Shown piece by piece: positions 19,629 through 27,575 of a stretch of 64,000 bases of DNA; position 1 is the stretch's first letter, and each line of letters starts with the position of its first letter. The notes under the pieces are model-generated. The model had not been told where the DNA came from, did not search any database, and saw only the letters and a program-made list of their open reading frames with translations. The position numbers and the translations under genes are program-made. The stretch comes from Oceanobacillus caeni (GTDB taxonomy: Bacteria > Bacillota > Bacilli > Bacillales > Amphibacillaceae): contig NZ_JAHHXM010000011.1 in NCBI RefSeq assembly GCF_019037185.1, forward strand, positions 21,957 to 85,956, written 5' to 3'.

Positions 19629-19730
19629 ATGTTTAATAATTCACAAAAATAAATAGCTCCTATTGTTGTTACTGCATTAACAGCGGTTGTAACTATAATC
19701 GCACTTGTCACCAATCAAAGAAAGAAGTAA
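19629..19730 (+). pseudogene. Broken small membrane peptide gene, possible type I toxin relic
   Basis: An ATG frame of 34 codons contains one in-frame TAA at 19650-19652. After it, the frame reads IAPIVVTALTAVVTIIALVT followed by a basic tail (NQRKK) and stop. A single hydrophobic helix with a lysine-rich end resembles small holin-like type I toxins of Bacillaceae. The roughly 125 bases downstream end in a terminator hairpin, which would suit an antisense RNA partner. The resemblance is by eye, so this is a tentative call. Confidence 0.3.
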
Positions 19731-19826
19731 ACTGCCCCATTCTCGGCCAAGATTAGGGTAGCTACTTCTTTAAAGCAAAACATTTACTTGGTCAACCTCT
19801 TATTATGCGGTATGTAGTTGGAATTT

Positions 19827-19857
19827 ATCGGGTGCCCTTAGTGCCCGATCGTTTTTT
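19827..19857. terminator. Terminator hairpin
   Basis: ATCGGG pairs with CCCGAT, with a further short inner stem, and is followed by TTTTTT. It lies about 100 bases after the small broken ORF. Confidence 0.65.
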
Positions 19858-20057
19858 AGTATTACAAGGTGTTTGCTGACAAGTAACTCATATATATTCT
19901 TTTTGATTATTATGCCTTTTTTTGTAATGTATTACAAGTGAGTGATATTTAATCCAGCCCAGAGTAATAAATTTCTTATCAATTCAATTTATATAAAATA
20001 TTATACTAAATATTATGTTAATTTAAATCACTATTAGCTATTTAAAGGAGTGTTTTA

Positions 20058-20315
20058 ATGTTATTAAATCATGCAATACACAAGACATTTGATGATTTTG
20101 AGTAGGTATATGAATACCACTTTGACGATAAAAACGGTACATTAATTGAAACTGATAAAGAACTAAAGCCAGGGCAAGTTGTTATTTTACGAGATGTAAA
20201 TGATTATGCAATTATAATTGAAACAGTATGGGAGAAGGATGGAAAGCAGTTTTTTCCTTATGATACTGCGGAGAAATTTGTAGTTCGAGGCAGATTGCCA
20301 AGGAATAGGGATTGA
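20058..20315 (+). pseudogene. Small hypothetical protein gene with one in-frame TAG
   Basis: An ATG with AAAGGAG upstream opens an 85-codon frame interrupted only by TAG at 20103-20105, after TFDDFE. The rest, including NGTLIETDKELKPGQVVILR and a C-terminal RGRLPRNRD, runs open to the TGA. The family is not recognised. As with the gene at 18486, a single amber codon is the only lesion. Confidence 0.5.
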
Positions 20316-20435
20316 ATGGATAAACAGAGGGGAAAGAAAAGTAGGGGGATAATTATTAAGAACTCAATATTATCATTTGCAATAGTATTAGTTTTGCTTT
20401 CTTCCAAGTTCTCCATAAAAGATATATTTAAATAG
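20316..20435 (+). CDS. Small basic membrane peptide (39 aa)
   Basis: The ATG follows the stop of the upstream ORF without a gap. The peptide has a basic N-terminus (MDKQRGKKSRG), one hydrophobic segment (SILSFAIVLVLLSS) and a charged end. The ribosome site (AGGAATAGGG) is weak. No family is recognised. It may be a real small protein coupled to the upstream gene or a chance frame. Confidence 0.35.
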   Translation: MDKQRGKKSRGIIIKNSILSFAIVLVLLSSKFSIKDIFK

Positions 20436-20595
20436 TCTTAACCCCTGTCATTGCTGTGTTTTGTTAAAGAAAAGCACAGAAATCGTGTCAGTGCAATCTA
20501 CTTCTTGTATTTTAGCGATTCATTGTATTTACTTCTCGCTAACATTAAGCACAAAATCCATTATGACCATCCATTTCTTAAGTTGTCATTTTTTA

Positions 20596-20611
20596 TTGTA
20601 TTGCATTACAA
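20596..20611. repeat. Palindromic element upstream of the Uma2 gene
   Basis: TTGTATTGCATTACAA is a near-perfect palindrome. It lies inside a stretch of about 40 bases (20576-20617) that is almost identical to 27516-27558 upstream of the pRiA4b ORF-3-like gene. A related palindrome is at 19922-19937. Between 20436 and 20726 I see no gene, only this element and AT-rich sequence. Confidence 0.55.
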
Positions 20612-20726
20612 TAAAAGTATATGGTAGATGTGGTAAACAGTAAATATTGTTTTTTCACTAAACTAATCTTTTGAGTGGTTTTATTTTCATCCTTATGATT
20701 TATTATCTTTTAAGGAGGGTAAACTC

Positions 20727-21296
20727 ATGAGTACTCCCCAATTTGATAGAAAACTATCATATTCTGATTACTTATTATGGGATGATGAAGAACGTATTGA
20801 GATTATTGATGGTATCCCTTACAACATGTCCCCCACACCTTCTACAAAACATCAACAGGTTTCTATGAATTTGTCTTTTCAACTTATGAATTTCTTTAAA
20901 GAGAGAAATTGCCAGGTGTTTGCTGCCCCATTTGATGTACGATTATTTTCTAAAGGGAAAAAGAATGACGAGGTATTTAATGTTGTGCAGCCAGATATTT
21001 CTGTTATTTGTGATACAAATAAGCTTGATGACCAAGGATGTATAGGATCACCAGACTTCATTATTGAAATTCTTTCACCTTCAAGTGTAAAAATGGACAA
21101 AATAGTGAAAAGGAATTTGTATGAGAAGGCAAACGTAAAGGAATATTGGATAGTAGATATACTGAACAAACTTATAGAAGTTTATTATTTGGATAGTAAA
21201 AATCAATATGGTAAGCCACTCTTCTTTACGATAGAAGACGATATAAAATCTTATTTTTTTGGAGGACTAGAAATAAACCTTAAAGAAATATTTTGA
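20727..21296 (+). CDS. Uma2-family (DUF820) putative endonuclease
   Basis: This 189-residue protein has the Uma2 fold, a PD-(D/E)XK-type nuclease relative common in cyanobacteria and some Firmicutes. The pattern is typical: YLLWDDEERIEIIDGIPYNM near the N-terminus, VQPDISVICD with the active-site Asp, then PDFIIEILSPSS with the E-x-L element. It ends in YWIVD and a beta-rich tail. The role is unknown, and members often sit in multi-copy families in mobile or decayed regions, as here. The start follows AAGGAGGG. Confidence 0.85.
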   Translation: MSTPQFDRKLSYSDYLLWDDEERIEIIDGIPYNMSPTPSTKHQQVSMNLSFQLMNFFKERNCQVFAAPFDVRLFSKGKKNDEVFNVVQPDISVICDTNKLDDQGCIGSPDFIIEILSPSSVKMDKIVKRNLYEKANVKEYWIVDILNKLIEVYYLDSKNQYGKPLFFTIEDDIKSYFFGGLEINLKEIF

Positions 21297-21412
21297 AATA
21301 TGGATCCTGTCCCCGTGCTTCTAAGTAGTGCTTGCCACCGCTCGAATAGGGCCATTGACTAGTTTTCAGTTGCTTAAAAAAAGATTGTTGTCACAGACAT
21401 TAGAGTAATAGT

Positions 21413-21453
21413 AAAAGAGAACCTCCTATCAGGCTAGGAAATTCTCTTTTTTT
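21413..21453. terminator. Terminator, probably bidirectional
   Basis: AAAGAGAA pairs with TTCTCTTT, with an inner CCTA / TAGG stem, followed by a T-run on the + strand and preceded by A residues for the - strand. It lies between the convergent Uma2 and ABC exporter genes. Confidence 0.75.
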
Positions 21454-21456
21454 ATA

Positions 21457-23172
21457 TCAACTCATCTGTACATGATGCAAGTGTGCAAACATCCCATCAC
21501 GTGCAAGTAGTTCTTCATGACTGCCTTCTTCCTCAATTCCATCTTTGCTTACCACCATAATGCGGTCGGAATTCTTTATCGTTGCCAGCCGGTGGGCGAT
21601 GACTAAGGTTGTACGGTCTTTTGCCAAATCACTTAGTGCTTTTTGAATGATTGTTTCTGTTTCCGTATCTAATGCAGATGTTGCTTCATCTAGGATTAGA
21701 ATAGGCGGCTTCTTTAAAAACATGCGGGCGATGGCAATCCGCTGTTTCTGGCCACCAGACAGTTTCAAACCACGCTCACCGACCTGTGTTTCGTATCCAT
21801 CTGGTAATTCCCTAATAAACTCCTCCATATGTGCCTGTCTTGCTGCGGCTTCAATTTCTTCATCTGTCGCATGTAGATTTCCATAGGCGATATTTTCACG
21901 AAGGGTACCTGTAAACAAGAAGACATCCTGCTGGACAACACCAATTTGCTGCCGCAATGACTTTTTCGTTATATCACGAATATCGATCCCGTCAATGGTG
22001 ATGCTACCTCCTGTGACATCATAGAATCTTGGAATCAGCGAGCATATTGTTGTTTTTCCAGCTCCGGAAGATCCTACAAAGGCGACGGTTTGTCCTGCTT
22101 TAATGTCAAAGCTCAGCTCGTTCAACACGGGAGCTTGCGTTTTTTCATAACCAAATGTCACATGATGAAAGGAAATGTCTCCTTTTAACGTTTCAACTTC
22201 TTTCGCGTTTTCTTTATCTTTCACATCCGGGGAAACGTCCAGTAAATCAACAAAACGCTGAAAGCCAGCCATCCCTTTCGGATACAATTCCAATAACGCG
22301 GTGATTTTTTGGATAGGATTGAATAGTACATTAACATATAATACAAAACTGACAAGTCCCCCGTAGGATAGTTGTCCATTAAAGGTTAGCCATGCTCCAA
22401 CGACAAGGACGAGTAGTGTAATCAGACGCATCAGCATATAGATATTGGAATGGACGAGCGCCATCACTTTATATGCTCCAATTTTTGTTTTTCGAAAACT
22501 ATTGTTATCTTCTATAAAACGGTCCATTTCAAATGTTTCATTCGTGAAAGATTGGACAACTCTCACGCCAGACACCGCATCCTCCACACGGGCATTAACA
22601 CCGGCTATCTTCTCATACATCTTCTTCCATGCTTTGTTCATCTTTATATTACTAAAAGCGATAAGGAAAATAAGAATAGGAACGGCAATTAATATAATGA
22701 AAGCAAGTAATGGGTTGACGGTAAACATAATAATAAATGTACCGACAAAAGTCATGATAGCAATGAAAAAGTCTTCTGGCCCATGGTGTGCGAGCTCACC
22801 GATATCAAATAAATCATTGGTGATGCGGCTCATAATATGTCCAGTTTTGGTATTATCAAAAAATCGGAATGACTGTCGCTGAACATGGCGAAACAAGTCC
22901 TCTCGCATGTCTGTTTCGATGTTCACGCCAAGTTTATGACCAAGATACGTTACAATATATTGTAAAAATGTACTTAATAAATAGACGAGCAACAATAAAA
23001 CACTAACCGTTACAATCAGATTCCAGTCATTCCCTGGTAGCAGTTCGTCAATAAACCACTGTACAGCAATCGGAAATGCCAGTTCCAAAATCGCAACAAT
23101 GACTGCAGCTGTAAAATCTATAATAAATAACCGCTTATGCGGCTTGTAATACGAGAAAAAACGGCGTAGCAA
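21457..23172 (-). CDS. ABC exporter, fused membrane and ATPase domains
   Basis: This type IV half-transporter of about 571 residues has six N-terminal membrane helices (residues about 1-310) and an ATP-binding domain. The latter carries Walker A GSSGAGKTT, signature LSGGQKQRIAIARM, Walker B ILILDEATSALD and the switch His in IAHRLATI. It should act as a homodimer exporting drugs or lipids. I place the start at the TTG 23172, eight bases after AAAGGAAG. A GTG at 23181 is too close to that site. A MarR-like operator dyad lies upstream. It is a single gene in the - orientation. Confidence 0.88.
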   Translation of the reverse strand: MLRRFFSYYKPHKRLFIIDFTAAVIVAILELAFPIAVQWFIDELLPGNDWNLIVTVSVLLLLVYLLSTFLQYIVTYLGHKLGVNIETDMREDLFRHVQRQSFRFFDNTKTGHIMSRITNDLFDIGELAHHGPEDFFIAIMTFVGTFIIMFTVNPLLAFIILIAVPILIFLIAFSNIKMNKAWKKMYEKIAGVNARVEDAVSGVRVVQSFTNETFEMDRFIEDNNSFRKTKIGAYKVMALVHSNIYMLMRLITLLVLVVGAWLTFNGQLSYGGLVSFVLYVNVLFNPIQKITALLELYPKGMAGFQRFVDLLDVSPDVKDKENAKEVETLKGDISFHHVTFGYEKTQAPVLNELSFDIKAGQTVAFVGSSGAGKTTICSLIPRFYDVTGGSITIDGIDIRDITKKSLRQQIGVVQQDVFLFTGTLRENIAYGNLHATDEEIEAAARQAHMEEFIRELPDGYETQVGERGLKLSGGQKQRIAIARMFLKKPPILILDEATSALDTETETIIQKALSDLAKDRTTLVIAHRLATIKNSDRIMVVSKDGIEEEGSHEELLARDGMFAHLHHVQMS

Positions 23173-23202
23173 ACAACACACTTCCTTTTCTTTAATCTAT
23201 AA

Positions 23203-23222
23203 AACTAAGATTATGCTTAGTT
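23203..23222. promoter_or_regulatory. Operator-like dyad upstream of ABC exporter
   Basis: AACTAAG-N6-CTTAGTT is a perfect inverted repeat 31 bases upstream of the exporter start. It has the size and style of a MarR-family operator. No adjacent regulator gene is present. Between this site and 23466 I see no convincing gene. Confidence 0.5.
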
Positions 23223-23466
23223 TTTATTAGTTTTAATTATAATGGCTTTACCTTTGGTCTGTACCATTTTCATTGAAAGGCTGGACACTATATTTCTATT
23301 TAACTATTTAATCATATCAAACCCGCTATTAACCTTCTTTCTGCTCCGATTATACATAATGACAGAAAAAGAGAAGAAAAGCAATATGGAGGGTTACTTC
23401 TATAAGATTGACCAAAACTGTAAGATGTCGTTGTGGGATAAGGGGAAGGACTAGTCCAAATGTTTC

Positions 23467-24300
23467 CTATCCCCATTTTTCCTGCAATTGCTTAATCTCC
23501 TTCTCATGTGGCACTACTTCTTTAGGAGTTTCCAAAATAAAGGGAATTCCTTTCAACTTAGGGGTTTTCATTAATTGATCAAATTGGTCTTCTTTAATGT
23601 ACCCACCTTGAAAAATAGGAGCGTGACGATCTTTTCCTTCTCCGCTTGGATACTTGGAATTGTTAAGATGAATGACTTTTAGTTCATCAAAATAGCCTAA
23701 GTCCTTTCCTTTTTGAATAACTTCCGCCCAATTATCTCCATTCCATAAACCACAAGAAAAGGCATGACATGTATCCAAACAAAATCCAATTTTCTCTGGG
23801 TAATCACAAAGTTTCCTAATTTGTACGAGCTCTTCTAATGTCGTACCAATTGTTCCTGGCACTCCTGCGTTGTTTTCTAGCAATACTTTAGCCTGTCCAT
23901 TCCACTCGGATAAAACTTCATTAAGTACTTCGATCATTAATTGATAGCTTTCGATTAACGTTTTGTTTTTAAGGTGTTTACCAAAATGAACAACTGCACC
24001 TATCGAACCACAGCCCTCTGTTATTTCCAAATCATTTAAGAGGGAACGGATAACCTGCTCACGCTTTTTCACGTCATGGGGAGTTATACTCGTTGGATAT
24101 GGTGTATGGCTGACAGATAAAATATTATTTTCATCACAAAACGTTTTACATAAAGCAGCATCATCTTTATTAAAGTCTTTGATGGACAGACTTCGTGGGT
24201 TTTTCGGGAAATATTGAAATGCTGCAGCACCCATTTTGAATGCCTTTTTTGCCGCTCCTAAATATCCGTCTCCAATGGAAAGATGACAACCAAAATTCAT
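23467..24300 (-). CDS. nfo: Deoxyribonuclease IV (AP endonuclease, Nfo family)
   Basis: This 277-residue TIM-barrel endonuclease cleaves abasic sites in base-excision repair. It uses a three-zinc site whose ligands are visible in VVHFGK, LLENNAG, GFCLDTCHAF, VIHLNNSK and DRHAPIFQGG. The N-terminus FGCHLSIGDGYLGAAKKA is typical. The start follows AAGGAGA and lies 15 bases after mutM, so the two repair genes form an operon. Decayed pieces of an nfo paralogue occur at 25678 and 42289. Confidence 0.9.
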   Translation of the reverse strand: MNFGCHLSIGDGYLGAAKKAFKMGAAAFQYFPKNPRSLSIKDFNKDDAALCKTFCDENNILSVSHTPYPTSITPHDVKKREQVIRSLLNDLEITEGCGSIGAVVHFGKHLKNKTLIESYQLMIEVLNEVLSEWNGQAKVLLENNAGVPGTIGTTLEELVQIRKLCDYPEKIGFCLDTCHAFSCGLWNGDNWAEVIQKGKDLGYFDELKVIHLNNSKYPSGEGKDRHAPIFQGGYIKEDQFDQLMKTPKLKGIPFILETPKEVVPHEKEIKQLQEKWG

Positions 24301-24315
24301 ATTTATTCTCCTTGT

Positions 24316-25116
24316 TTAATGCTGGCAGTTGTTACAAAAGTATGTTTTTCGTGACGAGATTTCTTTTTGGACAATGGGCGCATGACATCGTGGACATGCT
24401 TCTCCTTCCCGGTTATGAACGAACATTTGATAACCACCTGTTTTATTATCTTCCTTATAAAGGGGATCCATGTACCCACCTTGCTGGATGCCAAGGTGAA
24501 GAATATATCGCATTGACTCGTATAGGTTGTTAATCTGAGCTACATCTAAATCTGGTATGTTTTTATCTGGCAATAATTGTGCATGCCAAAGAATTTCATC
24601 GGAGTAACGATTTCCGATACCGGCTATAAACTCCTGATTTAGCAGTGCAGATTTTAGTTTGCCTCTTTTTTTATTCATCATGTCCCTAAATGAATCCAAA
24701 GAAAAATTAGGATTAAGTGGTTCAAATCCAATGTCTTGAAATTCCTGGTCAACCATTTCTTGTGATAAAAGATGCAAGTAACCAAGCCTAAGACCTATAA
24801 AATAAAGATGCTGATTTCCAAAAGATAACCGCACTTGTACCGTCCGATCTGGCTTATCATGTCCATCTCCGTAGAACATTTTTCCACCTAGCATAAGATG
24901 TAAAAGTAAACATGACCCATTTTGAAGCTTAAATATTAAATACTTTGCCCGTCTTTGAATGGTTTCTAATTTCTGGTTTTCTACTTGAGCTTTAAATTGG
25001 TTGATTGGAACATTAATGGATTTTTCGCGATTAATCGTTACTTCTGCGATCTTTTTGCCGCCAATTAATGGTTGTAGTAAAGATTTGTACGTTTCCATCT
25101 CGGGTAATTCTGGCAT
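24316..25116 (-). CDS. mutM: Formamidopyrimidine-DNA glycosylase (Fpg/MutM family)
   Basis: This is a bifunctional DNA glycosylase/AP lyase acting on oxidised purines. The essential N-terminal MPELPEMETYK, with catalytic Pro-2 and Glu-3, is present. So are the H2TH region (GIGNRYSDEILW) and a C-terminal zinc finger with four Cys (CPRCHAPIVQKE then CNNC). It is 266 residues, slightly shorter than typical MutM. It may therefore be an Fpg-like paralogue rather than the housekeeping enzyme. The start follows GGAGGAG. It is translated together with nfo downstream. Confidence 0.88.
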   Translation of the reverse strand: MPELPEMETYKSLLQPLIGGKKIAEVTINREKSINVPINQFKAQVENQKLETIQRRAKYLIFKLQNGSCLLLHLMLGGKMFYGDGHDKPDRTVQVRLSFGNQHLYFIGLRLGYLHLLSQEMVDQEFQDIGFEPLNPNFSLDSFRDMMNKKRGKLKSALLNQEFIAGIGNRYSDEILWHAQLLPDKNIPDLDVAQINNLYESMRYILHLGIQQGGYMDPLYKEDNKTGGYQMFVHNREGEACPRCHAPIVQKEISSRKTYFCNNCQH

Positions 25117-25173
25117 AATCGGACTCCTCCAACATTTTGTGTACTACCATTATTCCCTCGATATGGATAAGTT

Positions 25174-25320
25174 ATGAGTGGACCTAATCGCGAAAAGACA
25201 ACTCTAGCTAGACTCCATTTTTGGTTGCATAATATTGGTTTGTCAGTCATGATGATTGCCATTGGTTTAGCTATTGCAGGTGTAAGCCCGATACTTTTAT
25301 CGATAAGCAAAATCCAGTAG
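25174..25320 (+). pseudogene. Fragment resembling heme-copper oxidase subunit I
   Basis: A 48-codon frame reads SGPNREKTTLARLHFWLHN followed by a hydrophobic helix ending IAIGLAIAGVSP. The LARLHFWLHNIG pattern resembles an internal helix region of ba3- or cbb3-type cytochrome oxidase subunit I. There is no ribosome site or promoter, and the frame ends abruptly where rpn-like sequence begins. It is best read as a relic moved here by rearrangement. The family call is tentative. Confidence 0.35.
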
Positions 25321-25650
25321 TAGCAGCACTCCTATGTAAAATGGGATTAAACCCAGCAAAGATGGAGTTAATTTTTGGATTTTTCGAAACTTACCTAAAG
25401 TTAAACGAAAAGGGGAAAAACAAATGAATGAGAAAGTTGCGAAATTACCAAAAGAAGAAGCGGATCGCATTCTAGAATTACCTAATTCTTATTTGGAAAA
25501 GGGGATTGAAATAGGTAAAGAAAACGAACGAGAAAAAGTAGTGCAAAACATGCTGAAAAGGGCCTGCCCGTTGAACAAATTGCGGAGTTATCGGGAATAA
25601 GTGTAAAAAATGTGATTAAGATAAAAGAAAAGTTAAGTGGTGGAAACTAG
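25311..25650 (+). pseudogene. Truncated and frameshifted Rpn nuclease gene remnant
   Basis: The sequence matches the C-terminal third of the intact Rpn gene at 28179. NPVVAALLCKMG is joined directly to LNPAKMELIFGFFETYLKLN, then to VAKLPKEEADRILELPNSYL and a final VIKIKEKLSGGN. About 24 codons are missing after KMG, and there are frameshifts near 25430 and 25565. It cannot make the nuclease domain. Confidence 0.8.
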
Positions 25651-25677
25651 GTAAGATGGAGATAGTGCATATGTTGC

Positions 25678-25735
25678 CTATCCCCATTTTTCCTTCAATA
25701 ACCGAATCTCTTTTTCATTCATGGGGTACTTTTTC
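25678..25735 (-). pseudogene. Remnant of a second nfo 3' end
   Basis: On the - strand this reads KYPMNEKEIRLLKEKWG-stop, matching the last residues of the intact Nfo (PHEKEIKQLQEKWG). It lies just after the rpn remnant, in a tail-to-tail arrangement that recurs at 42.25 kb. From here to 25957 no gene is seen, apart from a hairpin (AATACCC / GGGTATT) around 25800-25842. Confidence 0.7.
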
Positions 25736-25957
25736 CGCTATCCAACGCGCTGCCCAACCACATCTTGGTGGAAATATTGATTTAATATTATGAGAAATAA
25801 TACCCAAATGATTTACATCGTAGTGAACGTTATTCGGGTATTTATTTTCTACAGAAGTATGTTGAAATTCAGGAGTAAGAAAATTCGCTACTCTGCGTTA
25901 TCACCAAAAACGCATAATTGAATATAATCCTACTCAACCATGCGTCATTTGAAGATA

Positions 25958-26956
25958 TTATTTTTTTCGAGCTTTAATAAATCCGTCCACAGCATCCCAC
26001 ACTAAACCGATAACAAGCAGAATGATAATCCAAAATGTTAACTGATCCCATACCTTATTTACAATGTCAAACGCTTCAGATCCAACTGTAACCACACCGG
26101 CTTCTGCTAATTCGTTCATAAATTCAGGATTCCAAAAATCAGGGCCATTTATTATAAATACTATCGCGGCCATGGAAACTGCATTCACAATGATCGTAAC
26201 AATTGCTAACTTATATGTCCATTTTCCTGAAACGAGTTTTAGGCATTCTTTTAAAATTCCGAACCCAAATAGGAGAATGATAAACATCAAATACGAACCA
26301 TACGTTTGCTCATTCAAGAATGGAACAACACCAGTAAATTCGTCTTGGAATACCCAAATTCCAAAATAGTCACTGGAAAAGGCGAGAAATGCAATAAAAA
26401 TAGCGTAAAAAATAATTCCTGCTATGGATTCACCACGTTTAATTTGTCTCTTTTCATCTGGAATTGGTGGTAAATCGGATGGTTTCCATTCCTGGCCGAT
26501 TAAATCCTTTCGCTTTACCTCCCCGGATCGTTCACCTATCGCAAAGCTAAATGTCGTCCAACCGAAAGCCATCGGAAGGGAAGTAACCAGTGAAACAATC
26601 ATATCAATAAAATAATCTAGAATAGAAATGGGATCTAAAATAGTTTGGATTAAAAAGCCGATACCAATACCAGCACTTACCACAATAAGAACAATCTTTA
26701 ATACTAAAATATAGGAATCAAAAAGTTCCGGACCAATTAAATATTTCTTAGTACCCCGATATTTTTCTGCTAATTCATTTGGGCTATCAAGTTCCAATAA
26801 TACATCCTCAACATCACTTTCTTTTATATTCGCAATACCAACTCGTTCTTCCAACATATCTTCAATTAATCCACGAAGCTCATCAGCAATGTCTTTTCGT
26901 TGAGCTTGTGGCAGCTTTTGGGTAACCGCATAGATATACCGATCAATGGTCTCCAT
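25958..26956 (-). CDS. HAAS-domain membrane protein (PadR-associated)
   Basis: This protein of about 332 residues has an N-terminal helical HAAS-type region, METIDRYIYAVTQKLPQAQR...IADELRGLIEDMLEE, then ELDSPNELAEKYRG. About six membrane helices follow. Proteins of this type accompany PadR regulators in Firmicutes and are thought to sense or signal at the membrane, with no defined biochemistry. The ATG at 26956 follows AAGGGGA and overlaps the end of padR, showing translational coupling. Confidence 0.75.
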   Translation of the reverse strand: METIDRYIYAVTQKLPQAQRKDIADELRGLIEDMLEERVGIANIKESDVEDVLLELDSPNELAEKYRGTKKYLIGPELFDSYILVLKIVLIVVSAGIGIGFLIQTILDPISILDYFIDMIVSLVTSLPMAFGWTTFSFAIGERSGEVKRKDLIGQEWKPSDLPPIPDEKRQIKRGESIAGIIFYAIFIAFLAFSSDYFGIWVFQDEFTGVVPFLNEQTYGSYLMFIILLFGFGILKECLKLVSGKWTYKLAIVTIIVNAVSMAAIVFIINGPDFWNPEFMNELAEAGVVTVGSEAFDIVNKVWDQLTFWIIILLVIGLVWDAVDGFIKARKK

Positions 26957-27305
26957 TCTTTTCGTCCCCTTCATTTTCAATAACATGATTTAAGCTGGAA
27001 ACGATGCTTTTCCATTCTACAACCAGCAAATCAAAAACTTCCTTTCCCGTTTTACTCAGTAAATAATATTTCCTCGGTCTAGCCTCATTCGTATCCCATT
27101 GACTATCTAAAAGACCCTGTTTTTCTAATCTTCTTAGCAATGGGTATAATGTTCCAGGCTCAACAGGTATCCCCTTTTCGCTTAGCATCGTTACGAGGGA
27201 ATATCCATATTGGGCTTCAGAAAGTTGGCTTAGTACACCAATCGTAATGGTACCTCGTCTCAATTCCTGCAACAATTTATCTAAATGTTCCTTTGCGTCA
27301 GCCAC
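26943..27305 (-). CDS. PadR-family transcriptional regulator
   Basis: This 120-residue winged-helix protein of the small PadR subfamily shows LRRGTITIGVLSQL, YGYSLVTMLSEKGI, the wing region EPGTLYPLLRRLEKQGLL and EARPRKYYLLSKTGKE. It probably represses its own operon, which includes the HAAS membrane protein whose start it overlaps. The start follows CCAGGAG. Confidence 0.92.
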   Translation of the reverse strand: MADAKEHLDKLLQELRRGTITIGVLSQLSEAQYGYSLVTMLSEKGIPVEPGTLYPLLRRLEKQGLLDSQWDTNEARPRKYYLLSKTGKEVFDLLVVEWKSIVSSLNHVIENEGDEKNGDH

Positions 27306-27337
27306 ATAATCAACTCCTGGATTTATTATAATGTATG

Positions 27338-27362
27338 ATGCACACTATTGTAAAGTGCACAT
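27338..27362. promoter_or_regulatory. Possible PadR operator
   Basis: An imperfect dyad ATGCAC-N11-GTGCACAT lies about 35 bases upstream of padR. PadR regulators bind similar ATGT/ACAT-type dyads and are usually autoregulated. Confidence 0.4.
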
Positions 27363-27536
27363 TAATGTTGCTTATAAAATGTACTAAAGAGAAAATGGTC
27401 TTATTAATGTGGTTTTGATATTGAGATAGAATTCTTTGCCCCTTTGGATTTTGTCTAAAGGTTTACAGCCACTTTAATTTGGGGCCGAATTGCCTTTTTA
27501 GGAAAAAGTTGCCCTTTCTTAAGTTGTTATATTTTA

Positions 27537-27552
27537 TTGTAATGCATTAAAA
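27537..27552. repeat. Palindromic element upstream of the pRiA4b ORF-3-like gene
   Basis: TTGTAATGCATTAAAA is part of a block of about 40 bases (27516-27558) almost identical to 20576-20617. It ends about 12 bases before the ribosome site of the next gene. Confidence 0.55.
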
Positions 27553-27575
27553 TAAAAGAAAAGCGAGGTGATCCT

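Larger units (their letters stand above)
19476..20057. other. Intergenic stretch with gene traces and palindromes
   Basis: No intact gene is visible. The stretch holds an ATGGTAAA / TTTACCAT inverted pair near 19550 and 19623, the small broken ORF at 19629, a terminator at 19827 and the palindrome TTGTAATGTATTACAA at 19922-19937. Confidence 0.5.

Noticed and set aside
18918..20105. In-frame TAG codons as pyrrolysine or selenocysteine-like recoding
   Set aside because: No Pyl or Sec machinery is visible, nearby genes carry TAA lesions as well, and the region is clearly decaying.
20461..20643. 60-codon ORF upstream of the Uma2 gene
   Set aside because: It starts at a TTG without a ribosome site and runs through the palindromic repeat block.
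23242..23454. 70-codon ORF on the + strand between the ABC exporter and nfo
   Set aside because: It has no ribosome site and an unlikely composition, and it overlaps the exporter's promoter side. I see no support for it as a gene.
25174..25320. Functional small membrane protein from the oxidase-like fragment
   Set aside because: It lacks a ribosome site, and its end coincides with the junction to rpn-derived sequence.
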